A stretch of DNA of 64,000 nucleotides from Rufibacter glacialis (GTDB lineage Bacteria > Bacteroidota > Bacteroidia > Cytophagales > Hymenobacteraceae): positions 124,001 through 188,000 of the forward strand of contig NZ_VKKZ01000022.1 in assembly GCF_008271745.1 (NCBI RefSeq). The letters are read 5' to 3'. This document shows, one piece after another, positions 43,258 through 52,112 of the stretch (positions are counted from its first letter, which is position 1; each line of letters opens with the position of its first letter). A model generated the notes under the pieces. That model had not been told where the DNA came from, did not search any database, and worked only from the letters and a program-made list of their open reading frames with translations. A program made the translations under genes and the position numbers.

Positions 43258-45108
43258 ATGCATGCATGTAGCTTCCCAGGCAAAGTCTTCCTTCTCTGTA
43301 TAGGGCTCCTATACACCGGGCAGGCGCTGGCGCAAAGGCAGATGGAATACCTGGGCAGAGGGTTGGTAGCGGTGCCCATAGGATCAGGTTCCGTGTATGT
43401 GGGTTGGCGGTTTCTGGGAAACGAGCCCGAAAACCTGACCTTCAACTTATACCGGAAAACCGGGAGCAGCAAAGCCGTTAAGGTAAACCAAAGCCCAATT
43501 ACCACTAGCACCAACTACCTAGACCCCAAGGCAGACCTGCGGCAACCCACCGCTTATTTTGTGCGGCCTGTATTGCAGGGCAAAGAGCAGGAAGCCTCAG
43601 AGCCGGTGAAGGTGTGGACCCAGCAGTATCTTTCTATCCCTTTGAAGACGCCCCAAGGCTACACGCCCAATGACGCCTCAGTAGGGGATCTGGATGGCGA
43701 TGGGGAATACGAGATCATCTTGCACCAAACAGGGCAAGGCCGGGATACCCCCTCCAAGGGTTTCACCGACGAGCCCATCTTTCAGGCCTACAAGCTGGAT
43801 GGTACGCTGCTCTGGACCATCAACCTGGGCAAGAACATCAGAGAAGGCGCGCATTATACCCAGTTCATCGTCATGGACATGGACGGAGACGGCAAGGCCG
43901 AATTCGCCTGCAAAACCGCCGACGGCACCATAGACGGCGCCGGCAAAGCCCTGGGTGATAAAGCCAAAGACTGGCGGGATGCTGACGGGAAAATACTTCA
44001 GGGCCCTGAATTCTTTACCGTGTTCAACGGCCAGACCGGAGCGGCCTTGGCCACGGCTGACTACCTTCCGGGGCGCGGAAACCTGGCGGGCTGGGGGGGC
44101 GTAGGCGGCAACGGCGGCAATGACGCTACCGGAAACCGCGTAGACCGCTTTGTGGCCGGCGCCGCTTATCTGGACGGGAAACTGCCTAGCGTGCTTATGT
44201 GCCGGGGCTACTACGGCCGCAGCGTCATTGCTGCCTGGGATTACCGCGGCGGCCAACTCACCTCGCGCTGGGTATTCGACTCCCAGGATGGAGAAAACCC
44301 TTATTCCGGCATGGGCAACCACGGTCTCAGCATAGCAGACGTGGACCAGGATGGCAAAGACGAGATCATTTACGGCGCCATGGTAGTGGACGACAACGGC
44401 CAGGGCTTGTTCACCACGGGCTTGCGCCACGGCGATGCCCTGCACGTGACAGAACTGGACCCTTCCCGGCCGGGATTGGAGGTGTTCGGAATTCATGAGA
44501 ATGAGCATTCTACCTCAGGCCCGGGTGCTGCTTTGTATGACGCCAGAACCGGCGCCATCCTTTGGAGAGGACTAGAAGGGCAGGATGTAGGCAGAGGCGT
44601 GGCCGCTGACATTGACCCAACCAACCCAGGAGCAGAGATGTGGTTTTCAGGTTCCAACGGCTTGTTGAACCTAAAAGAACAAAAGATCGGCCCCAATCCA
44701 CCTTCCACCAACTTCGTGATCTGGTGGGATGGGGACCTCACCCGGGAGCTTTTAGACGGCAACCACATTGACAAATACCGGGGCGGGCGCCTTGTCACGG
44801 CAGAAAACTGCGCCTCCAACAACGGCTCCAAATCTACCCCTGCATTAAGTGCCGACATCTTGGGAGATTGGCGCGAGGAAGTCATCTTCCGGACGAAGGA
44901 TAACCAGGAACTGCGCATTATTACTACCACCATGCCCACCTCCCACCGGTTTCTTACCCTCATGCATGACCCCCAGTACCGGATGGCCATTGCCTGGCAG
45001 AATGTGGCCTATAACCAGCCTCCGCACCCAAGTTTCCATATAGGAGAAGGCATGCAGCCCATTAAACGTACCCCCATCACCATTGTCAAAAGGAAAAACA
45101 GCAACTAG
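43258..45108 (+). CDS. Rhamnogalacturonan lyase PL11 (second, compact)
   Basis: ATG 43258 begins a signal peptide ending TGQALAQ; the in-frame GTG at 43240 is unlikely. The 616 residues are essentially one PL11 unit: QMEYLGRGLVAVPIGSGSVYVGWR, DASVGDLDGDGEYEI, MDMDGDGKAEFACKTADGT, MGNHGLSIADVDQDGKDEI and LSADILGDWREEVIFRT. Compared with the protein at window position 2 it lacks the Ig-like and T9SS domains, so it is probably periplasmic or exported by another route. It heads a tight cluster with two CE12 esterases (gaps of 6 and 49 bp), pairing backbone cleavage with deacetylation. Confidence 0.95.
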   Translation: MHACSFPGKVFLLCIGLLYTGQALAQRQMEYLGRGLVAVPIGSGSVYVGWRFLGNEPENLTFNLYRKTGSSKAVKVNQSPITTSTNYLDPKADLRQPTAYFVRPVLQGKEQEASEPVKVWTQQYLSIPLKTPQGYTPNDASVGDLDGDGEYEIILHQTGQGRDTPSKGFTDEPIFQAYKLDGTLLWTINLGKNIREGAHYTQFIVMDMDGDGKAEFACKTADGTIDGAGKALGDKAKDWRDADGKILQGPEFFTVFNGQTGAALATADYLPGRGNLAGWGGVGGNGGNDATGNRVDRFVAGAAYLDGKLPSVLMCRGYYGRSVIAAWDYRGGQLTSRWVFDSQDGENPYSGMGNHGLSIADVDQDGKDEIIYGAMVVDDNGQGLFTTGLRHGDALHVTELDPSRPGLEVFGIHENEHSTSGPGAALYDARTGAILWRGLEGQDVGRGVAADIDPTNPGAEMWFSGSNGLLNLKEQKIGPNPPSTNFVIWWDGDLTRELLDGNHIDKYRGGRLVTAENCASNNGSKSTPALSADILGDWREEVIFRTKDNQELRIITTTMPTSHRFLTLMHDPQYRMAIAWQNVAYNQPPHPSFHIGEGMQPIKRTPITIVKRKNSN

Positions 45109-45114
45109 AGAACC

Positions 45115-45894
45115 ATGCACCTGAAAAAACTTTTTGCCTTTGCCTTTCTCCTTCTCCTGGCAGCAGGCCTTCTGGCTGGGTTCACCCAGAAAACCAAGCC
45201 AACGCTGTACATCATCGGCGATTCCACCGTCCGGAACACGGGTGACGGGTATGGGGGTTGGGGATCTTATATCGCGGAGCTGTTTGACACGACCAGGATC
45301 TCGGTGAGCAACCAGGCCATGGCCGGCCGAAGCACCCGCACCTTCCTCAAGGAAAAACGCTGGGACAAGGTGCTGGCTACGCTCAAGCCTGGTGATTTCG
45401 TGATCATGCAGTTCGGGCACAATGAAGGCAGCGTGCCAGACACCAGCAAAGCAGGTTACCGGGGCGTGTTGCGAGGCACCGGCGAAGAAACAAAGGAACT
45501 GATCTGGAAAGACGGGGAAAAAGAGGTGGTGCACACCTACGGCTGGTACCTGCGCAAATTTGTAAGGGAAGCCAAAGCCAAAGGAGCTACGCCCATTATT
45601 GCCTCCATGATTCCGCGCAACCAATGGAAAGAGGGCAAAGTGGTGCTGGCAAACCAGGATTTTGGGAAATGGGCGGCGGAAACCGCCCAGGCAGAGAATA
45701 TCCTGTTTATTGACCTGAACAAAATCACCGCTGCTAAATACGACAAGCTGGGGCCAGAGCAGGTAAAAGCGCTTTTCCCCACTGACCACACACACACCAA
45801 CCCCCAGGGCGCCCGAATCAATGCGGCCTCCGTGGTGGAAGGCTTGAAAATGAACAAAAAGCACCCTTTGGTAAAATACCTGAAGAAATCCTGA
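45115..45894 (+). CDS. Rhamnogalacturonan acetylesterase, GDSL/SGNH, CE12 (first)
   Basis: 259 residues with a signal peptide (about 1-24). Catalytic Ser37 lies in IIGDSTVRN, the oxyanion Asn in FGHNEG, and Asp224/His227 in DHTHTN. CE12 enzymes remove O-acetyl groups from galacturonate in RG-I, opening the chain to PL11. The start codon is 6 bp after the PL11 stop, so the two genes are almost certainly cotranscribed and possibly translationally coupled. Confidence 0.93.
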   Translation: MHLKKLFAFAFLLLLAAGLLAGFTQKTKPTLYIIGDSTVRNTGDGYGGWGSYIAELFDTTRISVSNQAMAGRSTRTFLKEKRWDKVLATLKPGDFVIMQFGHNEGSVPDTSKAGYRGVLRGTGEETKELIWKDGEKEVVHTYGWYLRKFVREAKAKGATPIIASMIPRNQWKEGKVVLANQDFGKWAAETAQAENILFIDLNKITAAKYDKLGPEQVKALFPTDHTHTNPQGARINAASVVEGLKMNKKHPLVKYLKKS

Positions 45895-45943
45895 AAGCTT
45901 TTCTTCCCTCCCCACTAGTTGTCCTGCATACCGTGAATGCCCT

Positions 45944-46795
45944 ATGAAAATACCTGTCCTGCCCCACCACCGTTTGAACAAGAGAAAACCTACTGGTTTT
46001 CTGCTTCTGCTATGCCTGACATTTGCTGTTTCCTGCGCGGTTTTGAAAACTTATGAGCCAAAGCCCACCCTCTTTCTCATTGGCGACTCTACTGTGAAGA
46101 ACGGCCGGGGAGATGGCGGCGGGGGCTTGTGGGGCTGGGGCAGTTTCCTGGCCAACCATTTTGACACCACCAGGATTAAGGTGGAAAACCACGCCTTGGG
46201 CGGCACCAGCAGCCGCACCTTCCGCACCCAAGGCCATTGGGACAAGGTCTTGCCCAAAGTGAAAGCCGGTGACTTTGTCATGATCCAGTTCGGGCACAAT
46301 GACAGCAGCCCCGTGAATGACACCCTTCGGGCCCGGGGTACTATCAAGAATAACAGCGAGGAAACGCAGGAGATTGACAACCTCATCACCAAGAAGCAGG
46401 AGGTGGTGCATTCGTATGGTTGGTACCTGCGGCAGTTCATCTCTGAGGTGCAGGCCAAGGGCGCCACGGCCATTGTTTTGTCGCCGGTGCCCAGAAATAC
46501 CTGGAAAGACGGAAAGGCCAACCGCAACCGGCAGGACTACGGCCAATGGGCCGCCGAGGCCGCCGCCCAGATGAATGCGCCCTTCCTTGACCTGAACGGC
46601 ATCATTGCTGACCGTTATGAGAAAGAAGGTGAGGCCAAGGTGAGAAGCACCTATTTTAACACCAAAGACCATACCCACACCATTGAGGCCGGGGCCCGGG
46701 TAAACGCCGCCGCCGTGGCAGAGGGAATCAGGCAGAACAAGAAGCTGGAGTTGAATAAGTACCTCCTGAAGCCGGGCAGAACCGCCCGCTTATAA
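45944..46795 (+). CDS. Rhamnogalacturonan acetylesterase, CE12 (second), lipoprotein
   Basis: 283 residues. Unlike its neighbour it has a lipobox (TFAVSC, Cys31). Ser49 is in LIGDSTVKN, Asn in FGHNDS and Asp242/His245 in KDHTHT. The body is similar in order and length to the 45115 product (RWDKVL/HWDKVL, VVHTYGWYLR/VVHSYGWYLR), so the pair looks like an old tandem duplication with different cellular placement. Confidence 0.92.
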   Translation: MKIPVLPHHRLNKRKPTGFLLLLCLTFAVSCAVLKTYEPKPTLFLIGDSTVKNGRGDGGGGLWGWGSFLANHFDTTRIKVENHALGGTSSRTFRTQGHWDKVLPKVKAGDFVMIQFGHNDSSPVNDTLRARGTIKNNSEETQEIDNLITKKQEVVHSYGWYLRQFISEVQAKGATAIVLSPVPRNTWKDGKANRNRQDYGQWAAEAAAQMNAPFLDLNGIIADRYEKEGEAKVRSTYFNTKDHTHTIEAGARVNAAAVAEGIRQNKKLELNKYLLKPGRTARL

Positions 46796-46937
46796 GTATC
46801 TCCGGGGCTGCAAAGTGTGGATCTGTTTTGAGCCCGTTTTAGTTAAAGCAGCCTTGAAACGGCCTTTTGGCTTACCCTATTTTCTCCTCCTCAGCAAGGA
46901 GGCATTAAACAGGGGCTAGCAGAGTTTCACTCATAAC

Positions 46938-48122
46938 ATGTTTACAAGCAATTTTCATAAAAACACCCTCAAAATGACAAACCGAATAATCTTGCTGAGA
47001 AGCTTCTTCCTGTTCAGTTTTCTATTGCTCTTTAGCGTGGCCCAGGCCAAGCCAGGAAAATTGCCTAAAAAGAAAAAGATCCTCAAAACCCTGCGGCTCA
47101 CCAACGACTACTTCATGCAGAAGTGGCCCGACCCAGGCAAGGAGATTGTCACCAATAAAACCCGGCCCAGCAACATCTGGACCCGCGGCATCTACTACAT
47201 TGGCCTCATGGAACTGTACCGCACAGACCCGCAGCAGCGATACTATGATTACGCGGTAGATTGGGGGCAGAAACATAATTGGGGCTTGACAGGGGGTGAT
47301 CATGTGCGTCATGCTGATTATCAGACCTGCGGCCAAACGTACATTGACCTGTATAAAATAGATCCGAAGCCAGAGCGCATTCGTTCTATCAAAGCCTCTA
47401 TGGATAACATGGTGAACAGCACCAAGGTCAATGACTGGGATTGGATTGACGCCTTGATGATGGCGATGCCCTTGTACACCCAGTTAGCGCAGGTGTACCC
47501 GGAAAGTGCCGACAGCTACTACAAAAAAATGCACGAGATGTACCTGGCTACTAAAAACGAGATTGGCGGGGGGCTATACAACCAGGAGCACGGGCTGTGG
47601 TGGAGAGATAAAGATTTTGTGCCGCCGATGAAATCGCCGAACGGGAAAGATATCTACTGGTCCAGAGGAAACGGTTGGGTAGTAGCTGCGCTGGTGCGGG
47701 TGATGAGCATGCTGCCGAAAGACCATCCCAACTACCAGGAATACCAGAAGACGTACCTGGAAATGATGAAGGCACTCGTTCCGATTCAGCGGGAAGATGG
47801 CTTTTGGAACGTGAGCTTGCATGACCCGAATCATTTTGGCGGGAAAGAAACCTCTGGTACGGCGCTGTTTGTCTACGGCATGGCCTGGGGCGTGAACAAT
47901 GGCCTCTTGGATAAAAAAATGTACACCCCCATCATAGCCAAAGCCTGGAATGCCATGACCAAAGATGCCGTTCACCCCAATGGATTCCTGGGCTACCTGC
48001 AAGGCACCGGCAAAGAACCAAAAGACGGGCAGCCGGTATCTTACACCAGCAAGCCAGATTTCGAGGATTATGGCCTGGGTTGTTTCCTGCTAGCCGGAAC
48101 CGAAATCACGAAAATGAAATAG
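46938..48122 (+). CDS. GH105 unsaturated rhamnogalacturonyl hydrolase
   Basis: 394 residues; ATG 46974 is an alternative start that gives a shorter signal peptide (ending SVAQAKPGK). The alpha/alpha-barrel hydrolase is recognised from NIWTRGIYYIGLMELYR, HADYQTCGQTYIDLY, DWDWIDALMMAMPLYTQLA (catalytic Asp region), DIYWSRGNGWVVAALVRV and KETSGTALFVYGMAWGVN, all typical of YteR/YesR-like GH105. It releases unsaturated galacturonate from PL11 products. It is distinct from the 39780 paralogue. A terminator follows at 48134. Confidence 0.92.
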   Translation: MFTSNFHKNTLKMTNRIILLRSFFLFSFLLLFSVAQAKPGKLPKKKKILKTLRLTNDYFMQKWPDPGKEIVTNKTRPSNIWTRGIYYIGLMELYRTDPQQRYYDYAVDWGQKHNWGLTGGDHVRHADYQTCGQTYIDLYKIDPKPERIRSIKASMDNMVNSTKVNDWDWIDALMMAMPLYTQLAQVYPESADSYYKKMHEMYLATKNEIGGGLYNQEHGLWWRDKDFVPPMKSPNGKDIYWSRGNGWVVAALVRVMSMLPKDHPNYQEYQKTYLEMMKALVPIQREDGFWNVSLHDPNHFGGKETSGTALFVYGMAWGVNNGLLDKKMYTPIIAKAWNAMTKDAVHPNGFLGYLQGTGKEPKDGQPVSYTSKPDFEDYGLGCFLLAGTEITKMK

Positions 48123-48133
48123 GCTTTGCCTTA

Positions 48134-48177
48134 AACAAGAACCAGAAAGCTATTATATAGGCTTTCTGGTTCTTGTT
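48134..48177 (+). terminator. Rho-independent terminator after GH105
   Basis: A 17-bp perfect stem (48134-48150 with 48161-48177) with a 10-nt loop and a T-containing tail (TTGTTCTAATT), 12 bp past the stop. Confidence 0.85.
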
Positions 48178-48253
48178 CTAATTACCCCTTACCCTTGGGT
48201 CTTTCCTGCTGTGGGACCCTTCCATTTTTAGGTTTGATTCTACTCCAACTAGC

Positions 48254-49561
48254 ATGTTAAAAGGTAATCGCCTGCAGGGGCTTTGTGTAGCACTTCTTTT
48301 CTTTGGATGCACTGCTGCTTTTGCCCAGAAAACCACGGTCAAGTTTGATTTCGGCAGCGGCAAAGTGGCCAAAGGATTTACCGGCGCCACGGCAAAGGAT
48401 GTGTATTCAGAAGCGAAAGGCTACGGGTTTGAACCGGCTACCCCGGTCACGGCGGTAGACCGGGGTAGCAAAGATGCGCTGAAGGGCGATTTTGTGACAA
48501 GCGAGAAGCCCTTCTATTTTTCAGTGAAGGTGCCGGAAGGCAACTACAAGGTGACCGTCACCTTGGGCGACCCTAAAGGGAAATCCGCCACCACCGTGAA
48601 GGCGGAATCACGGCGCCTGATGCTGGAGAACATCCAGACCCAGGCAGGGCAGTCGGTGAGCAAGACTTTTATTGTACATATCAAAGACCGCAAAATAAAC
48701 GACACCAAGCAGGTAAGCCTGAAGCCCCGGGAGCTGACCAAGCTGGACTGGGACAACAAGCTCACCCTGGAATTTAGCCAGAAACCTGCCTTGGCAGCGG
48801 TGGAGATTACCAAAGTGGAAGACCAAATCACCGTTTTCCTGGCGGGGAATTCCACGGTGGTCAACCAGGAAGATGAGCCCTGGGCCTCCTGGGGGCAGAT
48901 GATTCCCCGTTTTTTCAAACCCGGGGTAGCCATTGCCAACCACGCTGAGTCAGGCTTGTCGTTGGGCAGCTTTATTGGGAGCCACCGGCTGGAGAAGATC
49001 CTGAGCGTTCTCAAGCTGGGCGACTATGTTTTCGTGGAATTTGGGCACAACGATGAAAAGGAAAAAGGACCCAACGCAGGCCCTTATAAGTCTTACACCG
49101 AGCGGCTTCGCCTGTTTGCCAGCGAGGTGAAAAGCAAGGGCGGTCATCTGGTGATTTTGACGCCTACGGCCAGAAGGTCTTTCAACGAACAAGGGGATAT
49201 GACCAACTCGCACGGGGATTACCCAGACGCGGCCAAAAAAGTAGCCGAGCAGGAGAAGGTTCCCCTCATAGACCTAACCGCGCACACCACTACTTTGTAT
49301 GAGACGCTAGGGGTAGAGGGTTCTAAAAACGCCTTCGTGATTTACCCAGAGCAGAACCTGAATGACAACACGCATTTCAATCCCTACGGGGCATACCAAA
49401 TCGCTAAAATGGTGGCAGAGGGAATAAAGGCCCATAACCTCAACCTGGCGGCCTACTTGCAGGAACTTCCTACCTATGACCCCAAAAAGCCTGATCCGTT
49501 TAAAAACTTTAACTGGCCCCCCAGCCCTAGTGCCAGTTTGCTGAAACCAGACGGGAATTAG
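48254..49561 (+). CDS. CE12-like rhamnogalacturonan acetylesterase with N-terminal beta-sandwich, GNS motif
   Basis: 435 residues with a signal peptide ending TAAFAQ. An N-terminal galactose-binding-like domain (about 28-190, TTVKFDFGSGKVAKGF to AAVEITKVED) precedes the SGNH domain. The usual GDS is GNS (Asn199-Ser200 in FLAGNSTVV), while the Asn in FGHNDEK and the Asp371/His374 pair in NDNTHF are kept. An aspartate-to-asparagine change beside the nucleophile is unusual compared with its two CE12 neighbours, but the catalytic triad is complete. It is probably an acetylesterase for RG-I with a built-in binding module. Confidence 0.88.
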   Translation: MLKGNRLQGLCVALLFFGCTAAFAQKTTVKFDFGSGKVAKGFTGATAKDVYSEAKGYGFEPATPVTAVDRGSKDALKGDFVTSEKPFYFSVKVPEGNYKVTVTLGDPKGKSATTVKAESRRLMLENIQTQAGQSVSKTFIVHIKDRKINDTKQVSLKPRELTKLDWDNKLTLEFSQKPALAAVEITKVEDQITVFLAGNSTVVNQEDEPWASWGQMIPRFFKPGVAIANHAESGLSLGSFIGSHRLEKILSVLKLGDYVFVEFGHNDEKEKGPNAGPYKSYTERLRLFASEVKSKGGHLVILTPTARRSFNEQGDMTNSHGDYPDAAKKVAEQEKVPLIDLTAHTTTLYETLGVEGSKNAFVIYPEQNLNDNTHFNPYGAYQIAKMVAEGIKAHNLNLAAYLQELPTYDPKKPDPFKNFNWPPSPSASLLKPDGN

Positions 49562-49685
49562 CCTCAAGCTTAAGGAAGTAGTTGAAAGTAAAAGGTCCTT
49601 TCTCCTGACTTCCTATTGGTTAAAAAAGCCTTCCTTATGCCTGTTAAATCAAAAGTGCCACCCCAGTGTTCTTGCTGAAAATAGT

Positions 49686-50624
49686 ATGAAGCAACTTCTA
49701 TCCTTTCTTCTTTTATCTATTACCCTGATTTCCTGTACGGTACTGCCAAAGCAACCTGCGCAAGAGGAGGTGTATCTCTTCTCCTACTTCAAAGGAAACG
49801 GCGACGGTTTGCACTTGGCCTATAGCCAGGACGGGTACCAATGGAAGGCGCTCAAAAACGACTCTATCTTTCTCAAACCAACTGCGGGTATTGACAAATT
49901 GATGCGGGACCCTTGCATTATTAGGGGCGGAGACGGCAAATTCCACATGGTCTGGACGGTGAGTTGGAACGAGAAAGGAATAGGATACGCTAGTTCAGAG
50001 GATCTCCTGCATTGGTCGGAGCAAAAGTTTATTCCCGTAATGGCGCATGAGCCAAACGCCCGCAACACCTGGGCCCCGGAGATTACCTATGATGCCAGGA
50101 ACAAAGAGTACCTGATCTATTGGGCCACTACCATTACCGGTCTGTACCCTGAAACGCAATCTGCCATGGATAAGGCATACAACCACCGCATCTACTACGC
50201 CACCACCAAAGACTTCAAAGACATTAGCCCCACCAAGCTGCTGTATGAGCCGGGGTTTAATGTCATAGACGCCAGTATTGTCAAAGACCAAAACCGGTAC
50301 GTCATGTTCCTGAAAGACGAAACCCGGGAACCGGCGCAGAAAAACCTTAAAGTAGCCTACAGCAAGAACCTCACGGGACCCTACTCGGCGGCCGGTCCTC
50401 CCATCACCGGCAACTATTGGGCAGAAGGCCCCACCACCCTGCAACTGGGGAAGAAGTGGATCGTCTACTTTGATAAATACACGCAGCGTGCCATGGGGGC
50501 CGTGCAGTCTGAGGATCTGGAAACCTGGGAAGATATCTCAGATAAAATCTCTTTTCCGCAAGGAATGCGGCATGGCACCATCTTCAAGGTGAGCAAGCAC
50601 GAGTTTGAGAAACTGTTGCAGTAA
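49686..50624 (+). CDS. Glycoside hydrolase family 43-like lipoprotein
   Basis: 312 residues with lipobox TLISC (Cys17). It shows a five-bladed-propeller GH43 pattern: RDPCIIRGGDGKFHMVWTVSW (catalytic Asp region), NTWAPEITYDARNKEYLIYWATT, FNVIDASIVKDQNRYVMFLKDE and ITGNYWAEGPTTL (probable acid Glu). GH43 enzymes are mostly arabinofuranosidases, arabinanases, galactanases or xylosidases. Here removal of arabinan/galactan side chains of RG-I is the likely task. The subfamily is not determined. No regulon motif was found just upstream. Confidence 0.85.
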   Translation: MKQLLSFLLLSITLISCTVLPKQPAQEEVYLFSYFKGNGDGLHLAYSQDGYQWKALKNDSIFLKPTAGIDKLMRDPCIIRGGDGKFHMVWTVSWNEKGIGYASSEDLLHWSEQKFIPVMAHEPNARNTWAPEITYDARNKEYLIYWATTITGLYPETQSAMDKAYNHRIYYATTKDFKDISPTKLLYEPGFNVIDASIVKDQNRYVMFLKDETREPAQKNLKVAYSKNLTGPYSAAGPPITGNYWAEGPTTLQLGKKWIVYFDKYTQRAMGAVQSEDLETWEDISDKISFPQGMRHGTIFKVSKHEFEKLLQ

Positions 50625-50955
50625 GCACCTCCCAAAACAAGCTCGGTATCCGCTGCCCCACCTCTTGGAATCCTTTTATTTCCCAGATGTGAAATAGCCA
50701 AAGGGTTCAAACCAAGGTTTTTCCAGTGCGACTTATTCAGGCAAAGCTGGAGCGCGGAAACCGGGAGAAGAAGCTGCGGGCCTGTAGTACCACTCGTAGG
50801 AGCCTCCCTATTTTCCCGCAAGCCTTTTCCCTCTGAGAAGCAGAGCCAACCGTCCAAAGTATTTTCCTGAAAACAGCTGCTTGCCATGACAGTACAGGAT
50901 AGTGTTTATCTGCCATCCTTCTATCTTGAGTCATCATTCATTCTAGACCCACGTT
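50625..50955. other. Intergenic region before rhamnose operon
   Basis: No gene is seen. A TTTTCCTGAAAACAGC element lies at 50861-50880 and regulon promoter F at 50885-50929. Confidence 0.55.
50885..50929 (+). promoter_or_regulatory. Regulon promoter F (drives rhamnose operon)
   Basis: CATGACAGTACAGGATAG (50885-50902) is followed after 19 nt by TATCTTGA (50922-50929). The predicted start site is only about 20 nt before the rhaT start codon, which makes this the tightest anchor for the motif's role. Confidence 0.75.
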
Positions 50956-52008
50956 ATGCAGGCACTTCTTGGCGTTCTTTTCCACTTTATCGGCGGTTTC
51001 GCTTCCGGTAGCTTTTATATCCCTTACAAGAAGGTAAGGAATTGGGCCTGGGAGTCTTACTGGATTGTGGGCGGCATTTTCTCCTGGCTTTTTGCCCCTT
51101 TGGTAGCAGCGTACCTGACCGTTCCTGATTTCATGGGCATCATCAGCAGAACAGATTCCACCACGGTCATGTGGACTTACCTGATGGGACTTTTCTGGGG
51201 AGTGGGGGGCCTTACCTTCGGGTTGGGCATGCGCTACCTGGGCGTTTCCCTGGGTATGTCGTTCATCCTGGGTTTCTCCTCCGCCTTCGGGGCGTTGGTG
51301 CCACCTATCTACCGCGATTTTGTGGGTACTACCGACGGGGAGACCTTCACCGGGATGCTGAGCAGCCCCGGCGGGCAGGTAGTTTTGCTGGGCATTGCGC
51401 TCTGCCTGGTGGGCATTGCGGTCTGCGGAAAAGCGGGCACCATGAAAGAGAAGGAGATGACCACCGAGCAGAAAACCGAAGGCATCAAAGAATTCGACAT
51501 TAAAAAAGGCTTCACGGTAGGCATCATCTCGGGTGTCTTGAGCGCCTGCTTCAACTACGGAATTGAGGCCGGCAAACCCATGGCCCTGGAAGCGGTGCAG
51601 ATGGGCGGCAATCCTCTTTTCCAGAACAACGTCACCTTTGTGGTGATTCTCTGGGGCGGCCTTACCACCAACTTCATCTGGTGCATGATCCTGAACGCCC
51701 GCAACAAGACCTTCAGCAATTACACAGATAAAGGCACTCCCTTGCTGAGGAATTACCTGTTCTCGGCCCTGGCCGGGGTCACCTGGTTTATGCAGTTCTT
51801 TTTCTACGGCATGGGCGAAAGCAAACTGGGCAACGGCGCCAGTTCCTGGATTCTGCACATGGCCTTCATCATCCTGATCTCCAGCGTGTGGGGCATGGCC
51901 CTGGGTGAGTGGAGAGGCGTACGGCGCAAAACCTTTAGAACCATTCTGGCGGGCGTAGCCGTGATCATGACCTCCATCATGGTGGTGGGCCTGGGAAACT
52001 CCTTTTAA
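50956..52008 (+). CDS. rhaT: L-rhamnose-proton symporter RhaT
   Basis: 350 residues with about ten hydrophobic segments and the RhaT signature order: GGFASGSFYIPYKKVRNWAWE, GVGGLTFGLGMRYLGVSLGMSF and ISGVLSACFNYGIEAGKP. It brings L-rhamnose across the inner membrane. It opens the rha-lut operon and is directly downstream of regulon promoter F, so transport is under the same presumed control as RG-I cleavage. Confidence 0.95.
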   Translation: MQALLGVLFHFIGGFASGSFYIPYKKVRNWAWESYWIVGGIFSWLFAPLVAAYLTVPDFMGIISRTDSTTVMWTYLMGLFWGVGGLTFGLGMRYLGVSLGMSFILGFSSAFGALVPPIYRDFVGTTDGETFTGMLSSPGGQVVLLGIALCLVGIAVCGKAGTMKEKEMTTEQKTEGIKEFDIKKGFTVGIISGVLSACFNYGIEAGKPMALEAVQMGGNPLFQNNVTFVVILWGGLTTNFIWCMILNARNKTFSNYTDKGTPLLRNYLFSALAGVTWFMQFFFYGMGESKLGNGASSWILHMAFIILISSVWGMALGEWRGVRRKTFRTILAGVAVIMTSIMVVGLGNSF

Positions 52009-52112
52009 ATCAGAGGCGCGTTTAGCATCTGATTTCCTGAAAACATACCAAAAACAGCGCCTTTCCTTGACAGAGGGCGCAATCAACCATCTACACTTTC
52101 ATATTGTGTTTT

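Noticed and set aside
45918..45932. TGCAGGACAA half-site before the second CE12 gene
   Set aside because: Single half on the strand opposite to the gene and no -7 box at the right distance.
44845..45981. 378-codon minus-strand open frame opposite PL11 and CE12
   Set aside because: It lies across three recognised genes on the other strand and its protein shows no domain; it is a shadow frame of GC-rich coding sequence. The same holds for the long minus frames at 50938-52086 and 28175-29119.
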